DNA of 64,000 nt from Pontixanthobacter gangjinensis (GTDB lineage Bacteria > Pseudomonadota > Alphaproteobacteria > Sphingomonadales > Sphingomonadaceae): contig NZ_WTYS01000001.1 of the NCBI RefSeq assembly GCF_009827545.1, positions 186,001 through 250,000 on the forward strand, read 5' to 3'. Of the stretch, positions 6,606-17,282 are shown piece after piece (position 1 is the first letter of the stretch; every line of letters starts with the position of its first letter). The notes below the pieces were generated by a model. That model saw only the letters and a list, made by a program, of their open reading frames with translations. It had not been told where the DNA came from and did no database searches. The position numbers were made by a program, and so were the translations under genes.

Positions 6606-8852
6606 ATGCTGGCCAAATCACGCCTATTCGCAACCGTTGCAACCGCTGCCATATTGGTCAGCGCACCCACACTCGCCCAGACAGCGCCGATTGTTCAACC
6701 GGGCGCAGTAGGGCAGCCGGTCAAGGTGCTGACCGCGGATGAAGCGACTGCGCTAGCTTCAGCGTCCTACGCTCCGGCAGATGCAATGTTCATGCAGGGC
6801 ATGATTGTTCACCACCAGCAGGCTGTCGATATGGCCGCGTTGGTGGGAGAACGGACCAATAAGGAAGAAATTCTCGCGGTTGCGGGCCGGATCAATTCTT
6901 CGCAAGCTGATGAAATCAAATTCATGACCGACTGGCTGACCGAAAAGGGCGAGCCGCTGAAAATGGACGGCATGGGCCACGCATCCCATATGGGCATGAT
7001 GGGCATGGCAACGCCCGCCCAAATGGAGCAATTGGCAGCATCGCGTGGCACCAATTTTGACCGTCTGTTCCTAGAACTGATGGTTCGTCACCACACCGGC
7101 GCGATTGATATGGTCGATGACCTGATCGGCCAGCCGGGCACGGCTTCCGATCCGGTGTTCCTCGAATTCACCGACGAAGTGAAGAACGACCAGAATGCCG
7201 AAATCGAACGCATGAATGCAGTCCTTGCCAGCCTATCGGATGATCCGCGTGCGACCTTGACCGCAGGCCTGACCAATGCCGGTGAAGCGATTAGCAACCT
7301 TCGTAAAGTGGCATCGCTGCCCAAACCGACAGGCTTTTTCGATCCAACAAATCCGGCCGAACTGCGTCCGATTGTCGCCGCGAAAGACGATGATGAAAAA
7401 AGCGAGCTTGGCAAAGTGGTGGCAGCGGTTGCTGTAATTGCCGATGCCCTCAAAGTCGGTGAGCCCGATAAGCCAAAGAAACCGGAATTCGCAAAACGCG
7501 GACCGCTGCTCGATTTTGCCAATACCGACATGGCTTTCAGCGGCGATATTCTGGTTGCAGGTAGCTATCACGGTTTCAATGCGTATCGGCTAGGCGATGA
7601 CGGTATGCCGAACCTTTTGAGCTCGGTGGTTTGCCCCGGCGGACAAGGTGACGTTTCGATTATTGGCGACCTGCTGATCATGAGCGTTCAGGATACAAGG
7701 GCTCGCAAAGATTGCGGCCTGCAAGGCGTGCCAGAGACGATTAGCGATGAACGCTTCCGGGGCTTGCGCATTTTCGACGTGTCCGATTGGGCCAATCCGC
7801 TGCAAGTCGGACAGGTTCAGACATGCCGCGGGTCGCATACCCACTCGGTAGTGTCGCAATCGGACGACGCGTTAATCGTCTACAATTCGGGCACTTCGCG
7901 CATTCGTGACGAGAAGGAGTTGGCAGGCTGCATCGGAGATGTTCCCGGTGATGACCGGACCGCGCTGTTCCGTATCGACGTGATTGAAATTCCGCTGGCT
8001 GATCCATCCAAATCGCGCATTGTCGATAGCCCGGCTGTGTTTGCCGATCCGGCAACTGGCCGGCTCGCCGGGCTATGGCAAGGCGGCGACCATGGCGACG
8101 AGACACAGGAAACCAATTCCACCAATCACTGCCATGACATTACCGTATTTCCCTCCCTGAAACTGGCTGCTGGCGCCTGCTCGGGCAATGGCATTATATT
8201 CGACATCAGCGACCCCCTTGCCCCCAAGCGGATCGATGAAGTGACCGACAAGGGCTTCGCCTATTGGCATTCCGCCACATTCAACAATGACGGCACCAAA
8301 GTGATGTTCACCGACGAATGGGGCGGCGGCGTACGGCCCCGCTGCCAGGCAACCGACCCACGCAATTGGGGCGCCAACGCCATCTATGAAATCGTCGATC
8401 AGAAACTGGAATTCCGCAGCCTCTACAAACTGCCCGCGCCGCAAGGCGACAAGGAAAACTGCGTGGCGCATAATGGGTCAATCATCCCCGTTCCGGGCCG
8501 CGATATTTTTGTTCAGGCATGGTATCAGGGTGGCATCAGTGTGATCGATTTCACCGACGCGACCAACCCGTTTGAAATCGCCTATTTTGATCGCGGACCG
8601 ATTGATAAAGACCAGCTGGTCACAGGCGGGTACTGGTCAGCCTATTGGTATAAGGGCCGCATTTACGGCACCGAAATCACGCGCGGTCTGGACGTGTTCG
8701 CGCTGGAGCCAAGCGAATTTTTGAGCGCAGAAGAAATCGCCGCAGCTGAATCCGCCAATCAAGGCGATACGTTCAACCCGCAAACGCAATTCCCGGTCAC
8801 CTGGTCCGCTGAAATTGTGTCCAAGGTAGAGAACAGCCGCAAAGGCGGATAA
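6606..8852 (+). CDS. Secreted DUF305 domain fused to LVIVD-type beta-propeller
   Basis: A 748-residue exported protein. Residues 1-25 are a signal peptide ending PTLAQ. Residues about 45-215 hold the DUF305 domain with its paired motifs MIVHHQQAVDMA (His69-His70) and MVRHHTGAIDM (His162-His163); between them lies a Met/His-rich stretch GMGHASHMGMMGM. From about residue 290 the protein has repeated strands typical of LVIVD/propeller proteins (DISDPLAPKRIDEV, VIDFTDATNPFEIAYF). DUF305 proteins are often found in metal, especially copper, contexts, so metal binding is plausible. The ATG at 6606 is chosen over longer frames that cross the 14-base repeats. Exact function unknown. Confidence 0.75.
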   Translation: MLAKSRLFATVATAAILVSAPTLAQTAPIVQPGAVGQPVKVLTADEATALASASYAPADAMFMQGMIVHHQQAVDMAALVGERTNKEEILAVAGRINSSQADEIKFMTDWLTEKGEPLKMDGMGHASHMGMMGMATPAQMEQLAASRGTNFDRLFLELMVRHHTGAIDMVDDLIGQPGTASDPVFLEFTDEVKNDQNAEIERMNAVLASLSDDPRATLTAGLTNAGEAISNLRKVASLPKPTGFFDPTNPAELRPIVAAKDDDEKSELGKVVAAVAVIADALKVGEPDKPKKPEFAKRGPLLDFANTDMAFSGDILVAGSYHGFNAYRLGDDGMPNLLSSVVCPGGQGDVSIIGDLLIMSVQDTRARKDCGLQGVPETISDERFRGLRIFDVSDWANPLQVGQVQTCRGSHTHSVVSQSDDALIVYNSGTSRIRDEKELAGCIGDVPGDDRTALFRIDVIEIPLADPSKSRIVDSPAVFADPATGRLAGLWQGGDHGDETQETNSTNHCHDITVFPSLKLAAGACSGNGIIFDISDPLAPKRIDEVTDKGFAYWHSATFNNDGTKVMFTDEWGGGVRPRCQATDPRNWGANAIYEIVDQKLEFRSLYKLPAPQGDKENCVAHNGSIIPVPGRDIFVQAWYQGGISVIDFTDATNPFEIAYFDRGPIDKDQLVTGGYWSAYWYKGRIYGTEITRGLDVFALEPSEFLSAEEIAAAESANQGDTFNPQTQFPVTWSAEIVSKVENSRKGG

Positions 8853-8868
8853 TACGCTCGTATTGATA

Positions 8869-8892
8869 GGGCTGCCTCTATTCAGGCAGCCC
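8869..8892. terminator. Hairpin between convergent DUF305 and cytochrome c genes
   Basis: GGGCTGCCT (8869-8877), loop CTATTC, AGGCAGCCC (8884-8892): a perfect nine-pair stem abutting the cytochrome stop codon. There is no clear U-tract on either side, so efficiency is uncertain, but position between convergent genes fits a shared terminator. Confidence 0.6.
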
Positions 8893-9282
8893 TCATAGCG
8901 TCTTCAGATAGCCGATTATCTCGGCGCGCTTTTGTGCATCTTTCAGGCCGCCGAAACTCATCTTTGTGCCGGGCACCGCAGCTTGGGGGTTTGTCAGATA
9001 GGCATCGAGCGAGGCCTCGTCCCAAACCAAGCCGGATTCGCGTATGGCAGAGCTGTAGGCATAATCGCCGACATGACCGGCCTTGGCCCCCACCACCCCA
9101 GCCAGCGACGGGCCGATCAGCTTCGCACCGGGCGCGATACCGTGGCATGACGCACACTGGTTGAATGCTTTGGGCCTGTCACCCATCGCAAATTCAGCCT
9201 CATCTTCTGAAACGCCAGATTGTCCGCATCCGGTTAACGTGAAAACCGCAATTCCCAATAGTGCCAGACGGATCGATTTCAC
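8893..9282 (-). CDS. Lipoprotein c-type cytochrome, class I (cytochrome c2-like)
   Basis: A 129-residue electron carrier. The N terminus MKSIRLALLGIAVFTLTGC carries the lipobox LTGC, so the protein is probably membrane-anchored in the periplasm. The haem motif CASCH sits near residue 43-47, PGAKLIGPSLAGVVG follows, and the distal methionine is likely in GTKMSFGGLKD. The layout matches small cytochrome c2/c550-like proteins. Its electron partners are not evident from neighbours. Confidence 0.88.
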   Translation of the reverse strand: MKSIRLALLGIAVFTLTGCGQSGVSEDEAEFAMGDRPKAFNQCASCHGIAPGAKLIGPSLAGVVGAKAGHVGDYAYSSAIRESGLVWDEASLDAYLTNPQAAVPGTKMSFGGLKDAQKRAEIIGYLKTL

Positions 9283-9441
9283 AATTATGCTCCCAGAAAG
9301 TTGCCGCCCTCTTGCCGCCGCGATTAGGCTAAATCAAGCACCGTGCTGTGGCGGCATAGACGCTACCCCAGCGTGAAATAGGCCCAGCTCGAATTTGCCT
9401 CTTTGTCGCGCGCCGCCGCTTCCCTATCCGACACCGTTGTG

Positions 9442-10848
9442 ATGGCGCATTCGCATGACCTAAGCGCTGACCCCCGTAAAATCGAACGGGCACTTTGGCG
9501 CACAGAGCTAGGAGCCACTTTGCGGCTTTCCTGGCCGCTGGCGCTTGCCAATCTACTGCAGATGTCGATCTATATCGTCGATGTGATATTTATCGCGCGG
9601 CTCGGCGAGGAACCGCTTGCAGCGTCGGGCCTTGCTGCTGGCTTATTTGGGCTGGTAGTTTGGACCCTGGCGTCGTTAACAGGCGCTGTCGCCCCGCTGA
9701 TCGCTGAAGCAATCGGCTCGCGCTCCCCTTCATTTCGTCCGGTCCGCCGGGCGACACGAATGGCGCTATGGCTGGCTTTGCTAGCTGGTATCGCGGGGAT
9801 GGGCCTCAGCCTGTTGCTCGGCCCGGTTATGCAACTGACAGGGCAAGAGACTGCGATCATCGCGCTCGCCAATGAGTATAATTACGTGATTATATTCTCG
9901 ATGATCCCCATGCTACTCGCATCGGTGTTGCGCAATTATGTCTCTGCCTTGGGCCGCCCGGTTTTCGCTACGGCAATCACAGCGCTGGGAATACCGGTCA
10001 ACGCGCTGGCCAATTACGCATTCATCTTTGGGAATCTCGGCGCGCCGGAGCTTGGTATTACCGGCGCGGCAGTCGCCACCATCATCACCGCCTTCGTGAC
10101 GCTCGGAGCGTATGTCGCAATCATTTTGCTCAGCGCGCCCCTTGCACGCTACCGGATTTTCTACAGGTTTTGGCGACCTGACTGGCAGCGTTTCTGGTTA
10201 ATCTTGCGGATAGGAACCCCAATCGCGCTTACTGTAATGGCAGAAGCGGGCGTGTTCAGCGCGGCGGCATTTTTGATGGGCCGGATAGGCGCAGCGGAAC
10301 TCGCCGGTCACATAGTGGCGCTCAATATCGCCGCGCTGGCATTCCAGGTTCCTTTTGGCGTGGGACAGGCAGCCACAATTCGTGTCGGATATTTCTATGG
10401 TGCGCGTGATCCCAAGGGGATCAAACTTGCGGGATGGCTGTCACTTGCAATCGGCACCGGGTTCATGGCTTTAACGGCTGCCGCAATGGTTCTGGTGCCT
10501 GAGACATTATTGCAGATATTTGTTGACCCCTCCGATCCTGCCAATGCCGATCTGGTCCGTTTTGCCTTGCAATTCCTGGTCCTTGCCGCGGCATTCCAGC
10601 TGGTTGACGGTGTGCAAGCGGTTGCGGCTGGTGCCCTGCGCGGATTGCAGGATACGCGCGTCCCGATGTGGATCGCAATTTTCAGCTATTGGGTGCCCGG
10701 CTTTGGGCTTGCCGTTGGTCTCGGTTTCTTTACGCCGCTCGAAGGAACGGGCGTTTGGATCGGCCTTGCAACGGGCTTGTCATTTTCCGCTATTTTCCTA
10801 ACTTGGAGATGGATCTTGCGGGACCGGATTGGCCTGACCCACAGATAA
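9442..10848 (+). CDS. MATE family multidrug/toxin efflux transporter
   Basis: A 468-residue polytopic inner-membrane protein with about twelve helices in two related halves (start of half 1: LRLSWPLALANLLQMSIYIV; half 2: LRIGTPIALTVMAEAGVFSA). The family exports cationic drugs and metabolites using Na+ or H+ gradients. ATG at 9442 (MAHSHDLSADP) is preferred to a TTG 13 codons upstream. Substrate cannot be read from the sequence. Confidence 0.9.
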   Translation: MAHSHDLSADPRKIERALWRTELGATLRLSWPLALANLLQMSIYIVDVIFIARLGEEPLAASGLAAGLFGLVVWTLASLTGAVAPLIAEAIGSRSPSFRPVRRATRMALWLALLAGIAGMGLSLLLGPVMQLTGQETAIIALANEYNYVIIFSMIPMLLASVLRNYVSALGRPVFATAITALGIPVNALANYAFIFGNLGAPELGITGAAVATIITAFVTLGAYVAIILLSAPLARYRIFYRFWRPDWQRFWLILRIGTPIALTVMAEAGVFSAAAFLMGRIGAAELAGHIVALNIAALAFQVPFGVGQAATIRVGYFYGARDPKGIKLAGWLSLAIGTGFMALTAAAMVLVPETLLQIFVDPSDPANADLVRFALQFLVLAAAFQLVDGVQAVAAGALRGLQDTRVPMWIAIFSYWVPGFGLAVGLGFFTPLEGTGVWIGLATGLSFSAIFLTWRWILRDRIGLTHR

Positions 10849-10915
10849 ACTCTGCCAAACTGGAGATGTCTGACAGAATGATTGTCTGTGCTGAATTTTT
10901 TCCCGCGCCAACCTG

Positions 10916-10944
10916 TTGACTCGTGGCATCGGGATACCCATTTC
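10916..10944 (+). promoter_or_regulatory. Promoter of groES-groEL (heat-shock type possible)
   Basis: GTTGACT (10915-10921) followed by CCCATTT (10937-10943). The -35 fits both sigma-70 and RpoH promoters and the CCCAT element resembles an RpoH -10 box. It lies just upstream of CIRCE, the usual place for a groE promoter. Confidence 0.4.
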
Positions 10945-10951
10945 CCTCTCG

Positions 10952-10978
10952 TTGGCACTCTCACCCTGAGAGTGCCAA
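10952..10978. promoter_or_regulatory. CIRCE operator for HrcA repressor
   Basis: TTGGCACTC (10952-10960), nine-base spacer, GAGTGCCAA (10970-10978). This is the CIRCE inverted repeat with one symmetric change from TTAGCACTC-N9-GAGTGCTAA. It lies 35 bases before groES and indicates HrcA control of the chaperonin operon. hrcA itself is not in the window. Confidence 0.95.
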
Positions 10979-11013
10979 GATGTTTTAACCATTTAAACGA
11001 AGAGGTCATCACT

Positions 11014-11301
11014 ATGGCATTTCGTCCGCTTCACGACCGCGTGCTCGTTCGCCGCATCGAAGCCGATCAAAAAACTGCTGGCGGGATTATTATTCCCGAC
11101 AGCGCTCAGGAAAAACCCAGCGAAGGCGAGATCGTCTCGGTCGGTTCAGGTTCCAAAGCAGAAGACGGCACTGTCACCCCGCTTGACGTTAAGGCTGGCG
11201 ACCGCGTGTTGTTCGGCAAATGGTCGGGCACCGAAGTCCGGGTCGACAATGAAGATCTGATTATCATGAAAGAAAGCGACATCATGGGGATCGTTACCTG
11301 A
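11014..11301 (+). CDS. groS: Co-chaperonin GroES
   Basis: The 95-residue lid of the GroEL chamber. [20 protein letters not shown] and the mobile loop [20 protein letters not shown] are canonical, and the C terminus reads [10 protein letters not shown]. The ATG at 11014 follows GAAGAGG. Located directly below CIRCE and 52 bases before groEL. Confidence 0.98.
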   Translation: MAFRPLHDRVLVRRIEADQKTAGGIIIPDSAQEKPSEGEIVSVGSGSKAEDGTVTPLDVKAGDRVLFGKWSGTEVRVDNEDLIIMKESDIMGIVT

Positions 11302-11323
11302 TCCGTCATCGCTAACGCTTTAA

Positions 11324-13006
<1,683 letters not shown>

Positions 13007-13035
13007 AGCGCTCAATTCTCGCAAAGCTAACAAGG

Positions 13036-13070
13036 AGGCCCGGGGGAGAGATTCCCCGGGCCTTTCTTTT
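13036..13070 (+). terminator. Terminator of groESL
   Basis: GGCCCGGGG (13037-13045) pairs with CCCCGGGCC (13054-13062), loop GAGAGATT with flanking G, followed by TTTCTTTT. Confidence 0.92.
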
Positions 13071-13129
13071 CATGCAAAGCTGACGCATCGTACCGGGAAT
13101 CTTGAACACCATTTGAGGATTCGCCGATC

Positions 13130-14968
13130 ATGAAACGCTTTGCCGCCCTTTTGCTCGCTTCGGCCGCCATCACCAGCTGCAGCCCCATCGGCGCGCAAGT
13201 CGCCACGATTGAATGCGCCACCACGCAAACCGAATGCATCAACATTTGGTTCGACGATAAGTTTGACGAACTGGTCGCTTTCAGCCCGCTGCAACAGACA
13301 GCGCTCGGCATGAAAACCGATTACGACAAAATCGACGATTTAAGCGTAGAGGCCGAGCAGAAGCAGCTCGAATGGTGGCAGCAGACAACTGCCGAGATGG
13401 AAGCCAATTTCGACTATGACGCGCTGTCAGATGATGCCAAACTGTCATGGGACATGTGGCAGTTCCGCACGGATCAGGCAGAAGCGGGCGCCGAATTCCG
13501 CGGCCAGCAATATATTCTTCATCAGATGAATGGCACGCATTCGGGCCTGCCCAGTTTCCTGATCAGCCAGCACCGGGTTGAAAGCGAAGACGACATGGTG
13601 GCATTTATCGCACGCATCGGCGGTATCGGGACCGCAATCGATCAATCACTGGTTCGGGCGCAGGACAATGCCAAGGCTGGCACCCGCCCTCCGCAATTTT
13701 CCTATGATGCGGTGATTGCCGAATCAAAGAAAATCACCAGCGGCACGCCATTCGATGAAAGCGGCGAACCATCAGCGCTATGGACCGCGAGCGAGGGGCA
13801 CCTTGATACCCTGACCAAAGATGGGGTCATCACAGCAGAACGCGCGAGCGAATTGCGCGAAGAGGCACGGACCGCGCTAACCGATAATTTTGCTCCTGCT
13901 TACACCCGCGTAATCGACTGGTTTACCAAAGACCGTGAAAACGCAGATGCCCAAGCACGCGGCGTAAGCGCGCTGAACGATGGTGCTGATTTCTATAATT
14001 ACCGCCTCAATGCCATGACCACCACCGATCTGACGGCAGACGAAATCCACGATATCGGCCTGTCAGAAGTCGCCCGCATCCGGACTGAAATGGAAGCTAT
14101 CACCAAGCAGGTCGAGTATGATGGCGACTTACAATCCTTCTTCACATTCATGCGCGAAGATGATCAATTCTACTTTTCGAATGATGATAAGGGCGCACAG
14201 GATTATATCGACGCTGCGAAGGGTCACCTCGCCTTCATCGACACCAAACTGCCTGAATATTTCGGAATTCTGCCCAAGGCTCCGCTAGAAGTCCGCCGCG
14301 TAGAACCGTTCCGCGAACAGGACGGTGCAGCGCAGCATTACCGCACAGGCACGCCAGACGGATCGCGACCTGGTATCTATTACGCGCATTTATCCGATAT
14401 GCGTGCGATGTCGATTCCGGCGCTGGAAGTGATCGCGTATCACGAAGGCAATCCCGGTCACCATATGCAGCTGTCCATCGCGCAAGAACTGACTGGCATC
14501 CCGAAATTCCGCTCGCAAGGCTTCTATCTTTCCGCCTTTGGCGAAGGCTGGGGCCTCTATTCGGAGCTTCTCGCCAAGGAAATGGGCGCATACAAAGACC
14601 CCTATTCCGACTTTGGCCGTCTAACGACCGAAATGTGGCGCGCAATCCGGCTGGTGGTTGACACGGGCATCCACTCCAAAGGGTGGACTGAACAGCAAGC
14701 GGTCGATTACTTCCTCGCCAATTCACCAATCCCCGAAGCAGCAGTAAAGTCAGAGGTCCGCCGCTACATCGTGATGCCTGGCCAAGCGACTGCTTACAAA
14801 ATCGGCATGCTCAAAATACTTGAATTGCGCGCAAAGGCCGAGGCAGATCTTGGCGATGATTTCGATATTCGCGGGTTCCACGACACCGTGCTTGGTGGTG
14901 GTTCGGTGCCGCTCAATCTGCTTGAAACACGGGTGGACCAATGGATCGCAGAAGTGAAAGGCGGCTGA
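13130..14968 (+). CDS. DUF885 family secreted lipoprotein, putative metal-dependent hydrolase
   Basis: A 612-residue exported protein. The N terminus MKRFAALLLASAAITSC has an ITSC site, compatible with a lipoprotein. DUF885 is recognised by YHEGNPGHHMQ, a zinc-metallopeptidase-like HExxH variant, by YLSAFGEGWGLYSE, and by a C-terminal PGQATAYKIGMLKILELR segment. Family members are believed to be peptidase-like. It is monocistronic, with groESL upstream. Confidence 0.85.
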   Translation: MKRFAALLLASAAITSCSPIGAQVATIECATTQTECINIWFDDKFDELVAFSPLQQTALGMKTDYDKIDDLSVEAEQKQLEWWQQTTAEMEANFDYDALSDDAKLSWDMWQFRTDQAEAGAEFRGQQYILHQMNGTHSGLPSFLISQHRVESEDDMVAFIARIGGIGTAIDQSLVRAQDNAKAGTRPPQFSYDAVIAESKKITSGTPFDESGEPSALWTASEGHLDTLTKDGVITAERASELREEARTALTDNFAPAYTRVIDWFTKDRENADAQARGVSALNDGADFYNYRLNAMTTTDLTADEIHDIGLSEVARIRTEMEAITKQVEYDGDLQSFFTFMREDDQFYFSNDDKGAQDYIDAAKGHLAFIDTKLPEYFGILPKAPLEVRRVEPFREQDGAAQHYRTGTPDGSRPGIYYAHLSDMRAMSIPALEVIAYHEGNPGHHMQLSIAQELTGIPKFRSQGFYLSAFGEGWGLYSELLAKEMGAYKDPYSDFGRLTTEMWRAIRLVVDTGIHSKGWTEQQAVDYFLANSPIPEAAVKSEVRRYIVMPGQATAYKIGMLKILELRAKAEADLGDDFDIRGFHDTVLGGGSVPLNLLETRVDQWIAEVKGG

Positions 14969-15082
14969 TATTTTTGCAATTGGCGATACTTTTCAGAGGC
15001 TTCGTAACGCGTAGGCTGAGGATTTTTACATTCGTCGGGTTTTTACAATCCATCCTTGCCGTGCAAATGCTATCATTTGTGA

Positions 15083-15847
15083 ATGAACCAACCTGCTCGC
15101 CAGAGTAAGGTCGCACATAATCCGCCTGACGCGGAGCGGTACATTCGCCCCAAGCAAAAGCGGTTGATCAGGCTTGGCAAGCGGTTGCGCGATCCGGTCA
15201 ACCGCTTGCTCGCCGGACAATCAAAAGTTGGTGACGCCCCGATAATTGACCCAGCGTTGGTACCGGGACTGAACGAAGTCGCGCACCAATGGGCAGCAAT
15301 GCGCGCCGAAATTGCACCATTAATGCGAGAACGAGAGGCTATTCCTCCGCTCGGCAGGATTTCCCCTGACCACCGGCGCATCGCTTCGACCCCAGCTTGG
15401 AAGAGCTTCTTCTTCCAGGGCTATGGCTATCATGTGGAACAGAATGAGGCCCGTTGCCCCACCATTGTTGAAGCAATCAGTCGCATCCCCGGTGTGGTCG
15501 TAGCGTTTCTTTCAATAATGGAACCTGGTACCCATGTGCCCCGCCACAGGGGGCTGACCAAGTCATGGCTCAATTGTCACTTACCCCTGATGCTGCCTGA
15601 CGACGATGGCCGCTGCGAGATTGCGATTAACGACAAGATCGTCCAGTGGCGCAAAGGCGAATGGTTGGTGTTCGACGAGACCTATCCGCACGAAGTGTGG
15701 AACCAGTCGGGAGAGCCGCGTGTCGTGCTGCTGTTGCAAGTGCAGCGGCAAATGCGTCTGGCAGGCCATCTCGCCTCACGCGCCCTTTATCACGCGATCA
15801 GGCATTCAAGCTTTGTGGGCGATGTCCGAAAGTCTGTCGGGAAATAG
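15083..15847 (+). CDS. Aspartyl/asparaginyl beta-hydroxylase family dioxygenase
   Basis: A 254-residue Fe(II)/2-oxoglutarate-dependent oxygenase. The conserved core includes MEPGTHVPRHRG, with the first iron-ligand His, LNCHLPLM, and FDETYPHEVWNQS with the second His followed by PRVVLLL with the 2-oxoglutarate-binding Arg. Bacterial members hydroxylate lipid A acyl chains (LpxO) or proteins; this one is shorter than animal enzymes. It abuts the minus-strand fatty-acid hydroxylase tail-to-tail with a two-base gap. A lipid substrate is possible but unproven. Confidence 0.82.
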   Translation: MNQPARQSKVAHNPPDAERYIRPKQKRLIRLGKRLRDPVNRLLAGQSKVGDAPIIDPALVPGLNEVAHQWAAMRAEIAPLMREREAIPPLGRISPDHRRIASTPAWKSFFFQGYGYHVEQNEARCPTIVEAISRIPGVVVAFLSIMEPGTHVPRHRGLTKSWLNCHLPLMLPDDDGRCEIAINDKIVQWRKGEWLVFDETYPHEVWNQSGEPRVVLLLQVQRQMRLAGHLASRALYHAIRHSSFVGDVRKSVGK

Positions 15848-15849
15848 GC

Positions 15850-16650
15850 TTAACCCTCCGGTAGGCGCGGCGCGGAAATCTGCCGGAAGGGCGCGCCTAA
15901 TGCCCGGTCGATCGCGACATCTTCGGCAGCTTCCGGGTCGTCAACACCGATAGTAATCCCGTCCTGAGGCGGCTGAGACAGGAAAGTGCCGTGCAGCCGG
16001 TCCCAGAAGCTCAGCCCGCTGGTGAAATTGCTATCGCTTTCAGCCACCACATTCGAATGGTGGATGCCGTGCATTTTGGGCGTGGTCAGAACGGCTGACA
16101 GCTTTTCATCAACGCCATCCGGCAGCTTTATATTCGAATGGTGGAACAGGATCGAAAAATTGAAGAAATTGCGCCAGTAACGCAGCGATTTCGGGCTGAC
16201 CCCCGAAAGGCGCACCTGCACCAGCCGCCATGGTAGCGACACCAGCATATCCACCGGGTGAAAACGCACCGCTGTGCTCGCATCCATATCAGGGTCGATG
16301 TGATGGACACGGTGAAAACGCCACAAGAACGGCAGCTTATGCGTGGCAACGTGCCACCAATAAAACCCGTAATCCATCGCAGCAATCCCGCCAAGCAGCC
16401 GTAAGGGGCGCGGCAGATGCTGGGCAAAACCGCGCTTTCCAGCCAGATTTTTCTCGGCGATCGCCTTGGTCAGCGGTTCCTCAACCGCCGCCACTATCAC
16501 AGCGCAGCCAGCACCCATTGCCAGATTGCGGATATTGCGTGGGATCGCTGGCTTCTTCTGTTCACGTAAGGGCACTTTACGTTCGGCAAGCAGAATCCCG
16601 CCCACTACTGCGCCAGCGCCGATCAGCATTGCCAGTTTGCCAAATTTCAT
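15850..16650 (-). CDS. Fatty acid hydroxylase/sterol desaturase superfamily membrane protein
   Basis: A 266-residue membrane di-iron oxygenase. The histidine clusters HVATHK, FHRVHHID, LFHHSN and HGIHHSN match the eight-His signature of the superfamily. The N terminus has one or two membrane segments (MLIGAGAVVGGILLA; LAMGAGCAVIVAAV). Such enzymes hydroxylate or desaturate acyl chains, sterols or carotenoids. Its start is 53 bases from the divergent glycosyltransferase that begins the arsenic island, so it may share regulation. Confidence 0.85.
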   Translation of the reverse strand: MKFGKLAMLIGAGAVVGGILLAERKVPLREQKKPAIPRNIRNLAMGAGCAVIVAAVEEPLTKAIAEKNLAGKRGFAQHLPRPLRLLGGIAAMDYGFYWWHVATHKLPFLWRFHRVHHIDPDMDASTAVRFHPVDMLVSLPWRLVQVRLSGVSPKSLRYWRNFFNFSILFHHSNIKLPDGVDEKLSAVLTTPKMHGIHHSNVVAESDSNFTSGLSFWDRLHGTFLSQPPQDGITIGVDDPEAAEDVAIDRALGAPFRQISAPRLPEG

Positions 16651-16703
16651 ACCATCTCAATGCCCCATGGCGCAGGTCCAGTCGAGCCGTTAGAACCCTT
16701 AAT

Positions 16704-17282
16704 ATGACCGAACCGCTGATTTCAATCTTCTGCCGTTGGCCCACTCCGGGCGAAGCCAAAACACGGCTGATACCTGGATTTGGTCCTGAGGGAGCAGCGG
16801 CGATCTACACCAAATTGCTCGCGCACACTGTCGAGGTCGCACGCGCCAGCGGTATTGCGTTTGAACTGCGTGTAACCGGCGCGCCGCCCACGCATTTCCG
16901 CGAAGCGCTGGGCCAGGATTTGCGCGTTGTGGAACAAGGCGATGGCGATCTGACCGCTAAGCTCAGCCGAGTTTCCGCCCCGGCTATCGTGATCGGCAGC
17001 GATTGTCCCGGCCTTATCCCGCAAGTTCTGATCGCAGCGCGCGACACGCTTCAGACCGACCCAATGGTGATTGGTCCGGCGAGCGATGGCGGTTATTATT
17101 TGCTCGGCTACAAAGAATCCGCTGACTTTGCCTTTACCGATATGGAATGGAGCACTGACACCGTCTTTGCCGAGACCCTGAAGAGGTTTGTCGCGCAAGG
17201 CATCCGGCCAGCCGTCCTGCCCGAATTGAGCGATGTAGACACTGCAGCAGACCTCGAACAATGGCCGGAATTCTTGCCGTGA
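16704..17282 (+). CDS. TIGR04282-type glycosyltransferase (rSAM-associated transferase 1, DUF2064)
   Basis: A 192-residue GT-A fold nucleotidyl/glycosyl transferase. The start MTEPLISIFCRWPTPGEAKTR contains the P-x-G-x-x-K-T-R nucleotide-binding loop; GSDCPGL is the metal-binding motif, and GPASDGGYYLLG is the family signature. TIGR04282 enzymes co-occur with radical SAM and TIGR04283 genes in arsenosugar-type clusters. It overlaps the next gene by 22 bases, so translation is probably coupled. The acceptor is unknown. Confidence 0.85.
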   Translation: MTEPLISIFCRWPTPGEAKTRLIPGFGPEGAAAIYTKLLAHTVEVARASGIAFELRVTGAPPTHFREALGQDLRVVEQGDGDLTAKLSRVSAPAIVIGSDCPGLIPQVLIAARDTLQTDPMVIGPASDGGYYLLGYKESADFAFTDMEWSTDTVFAETLKRFVAQGIRPAVLPELSDVDTAADLEQWPEFLP

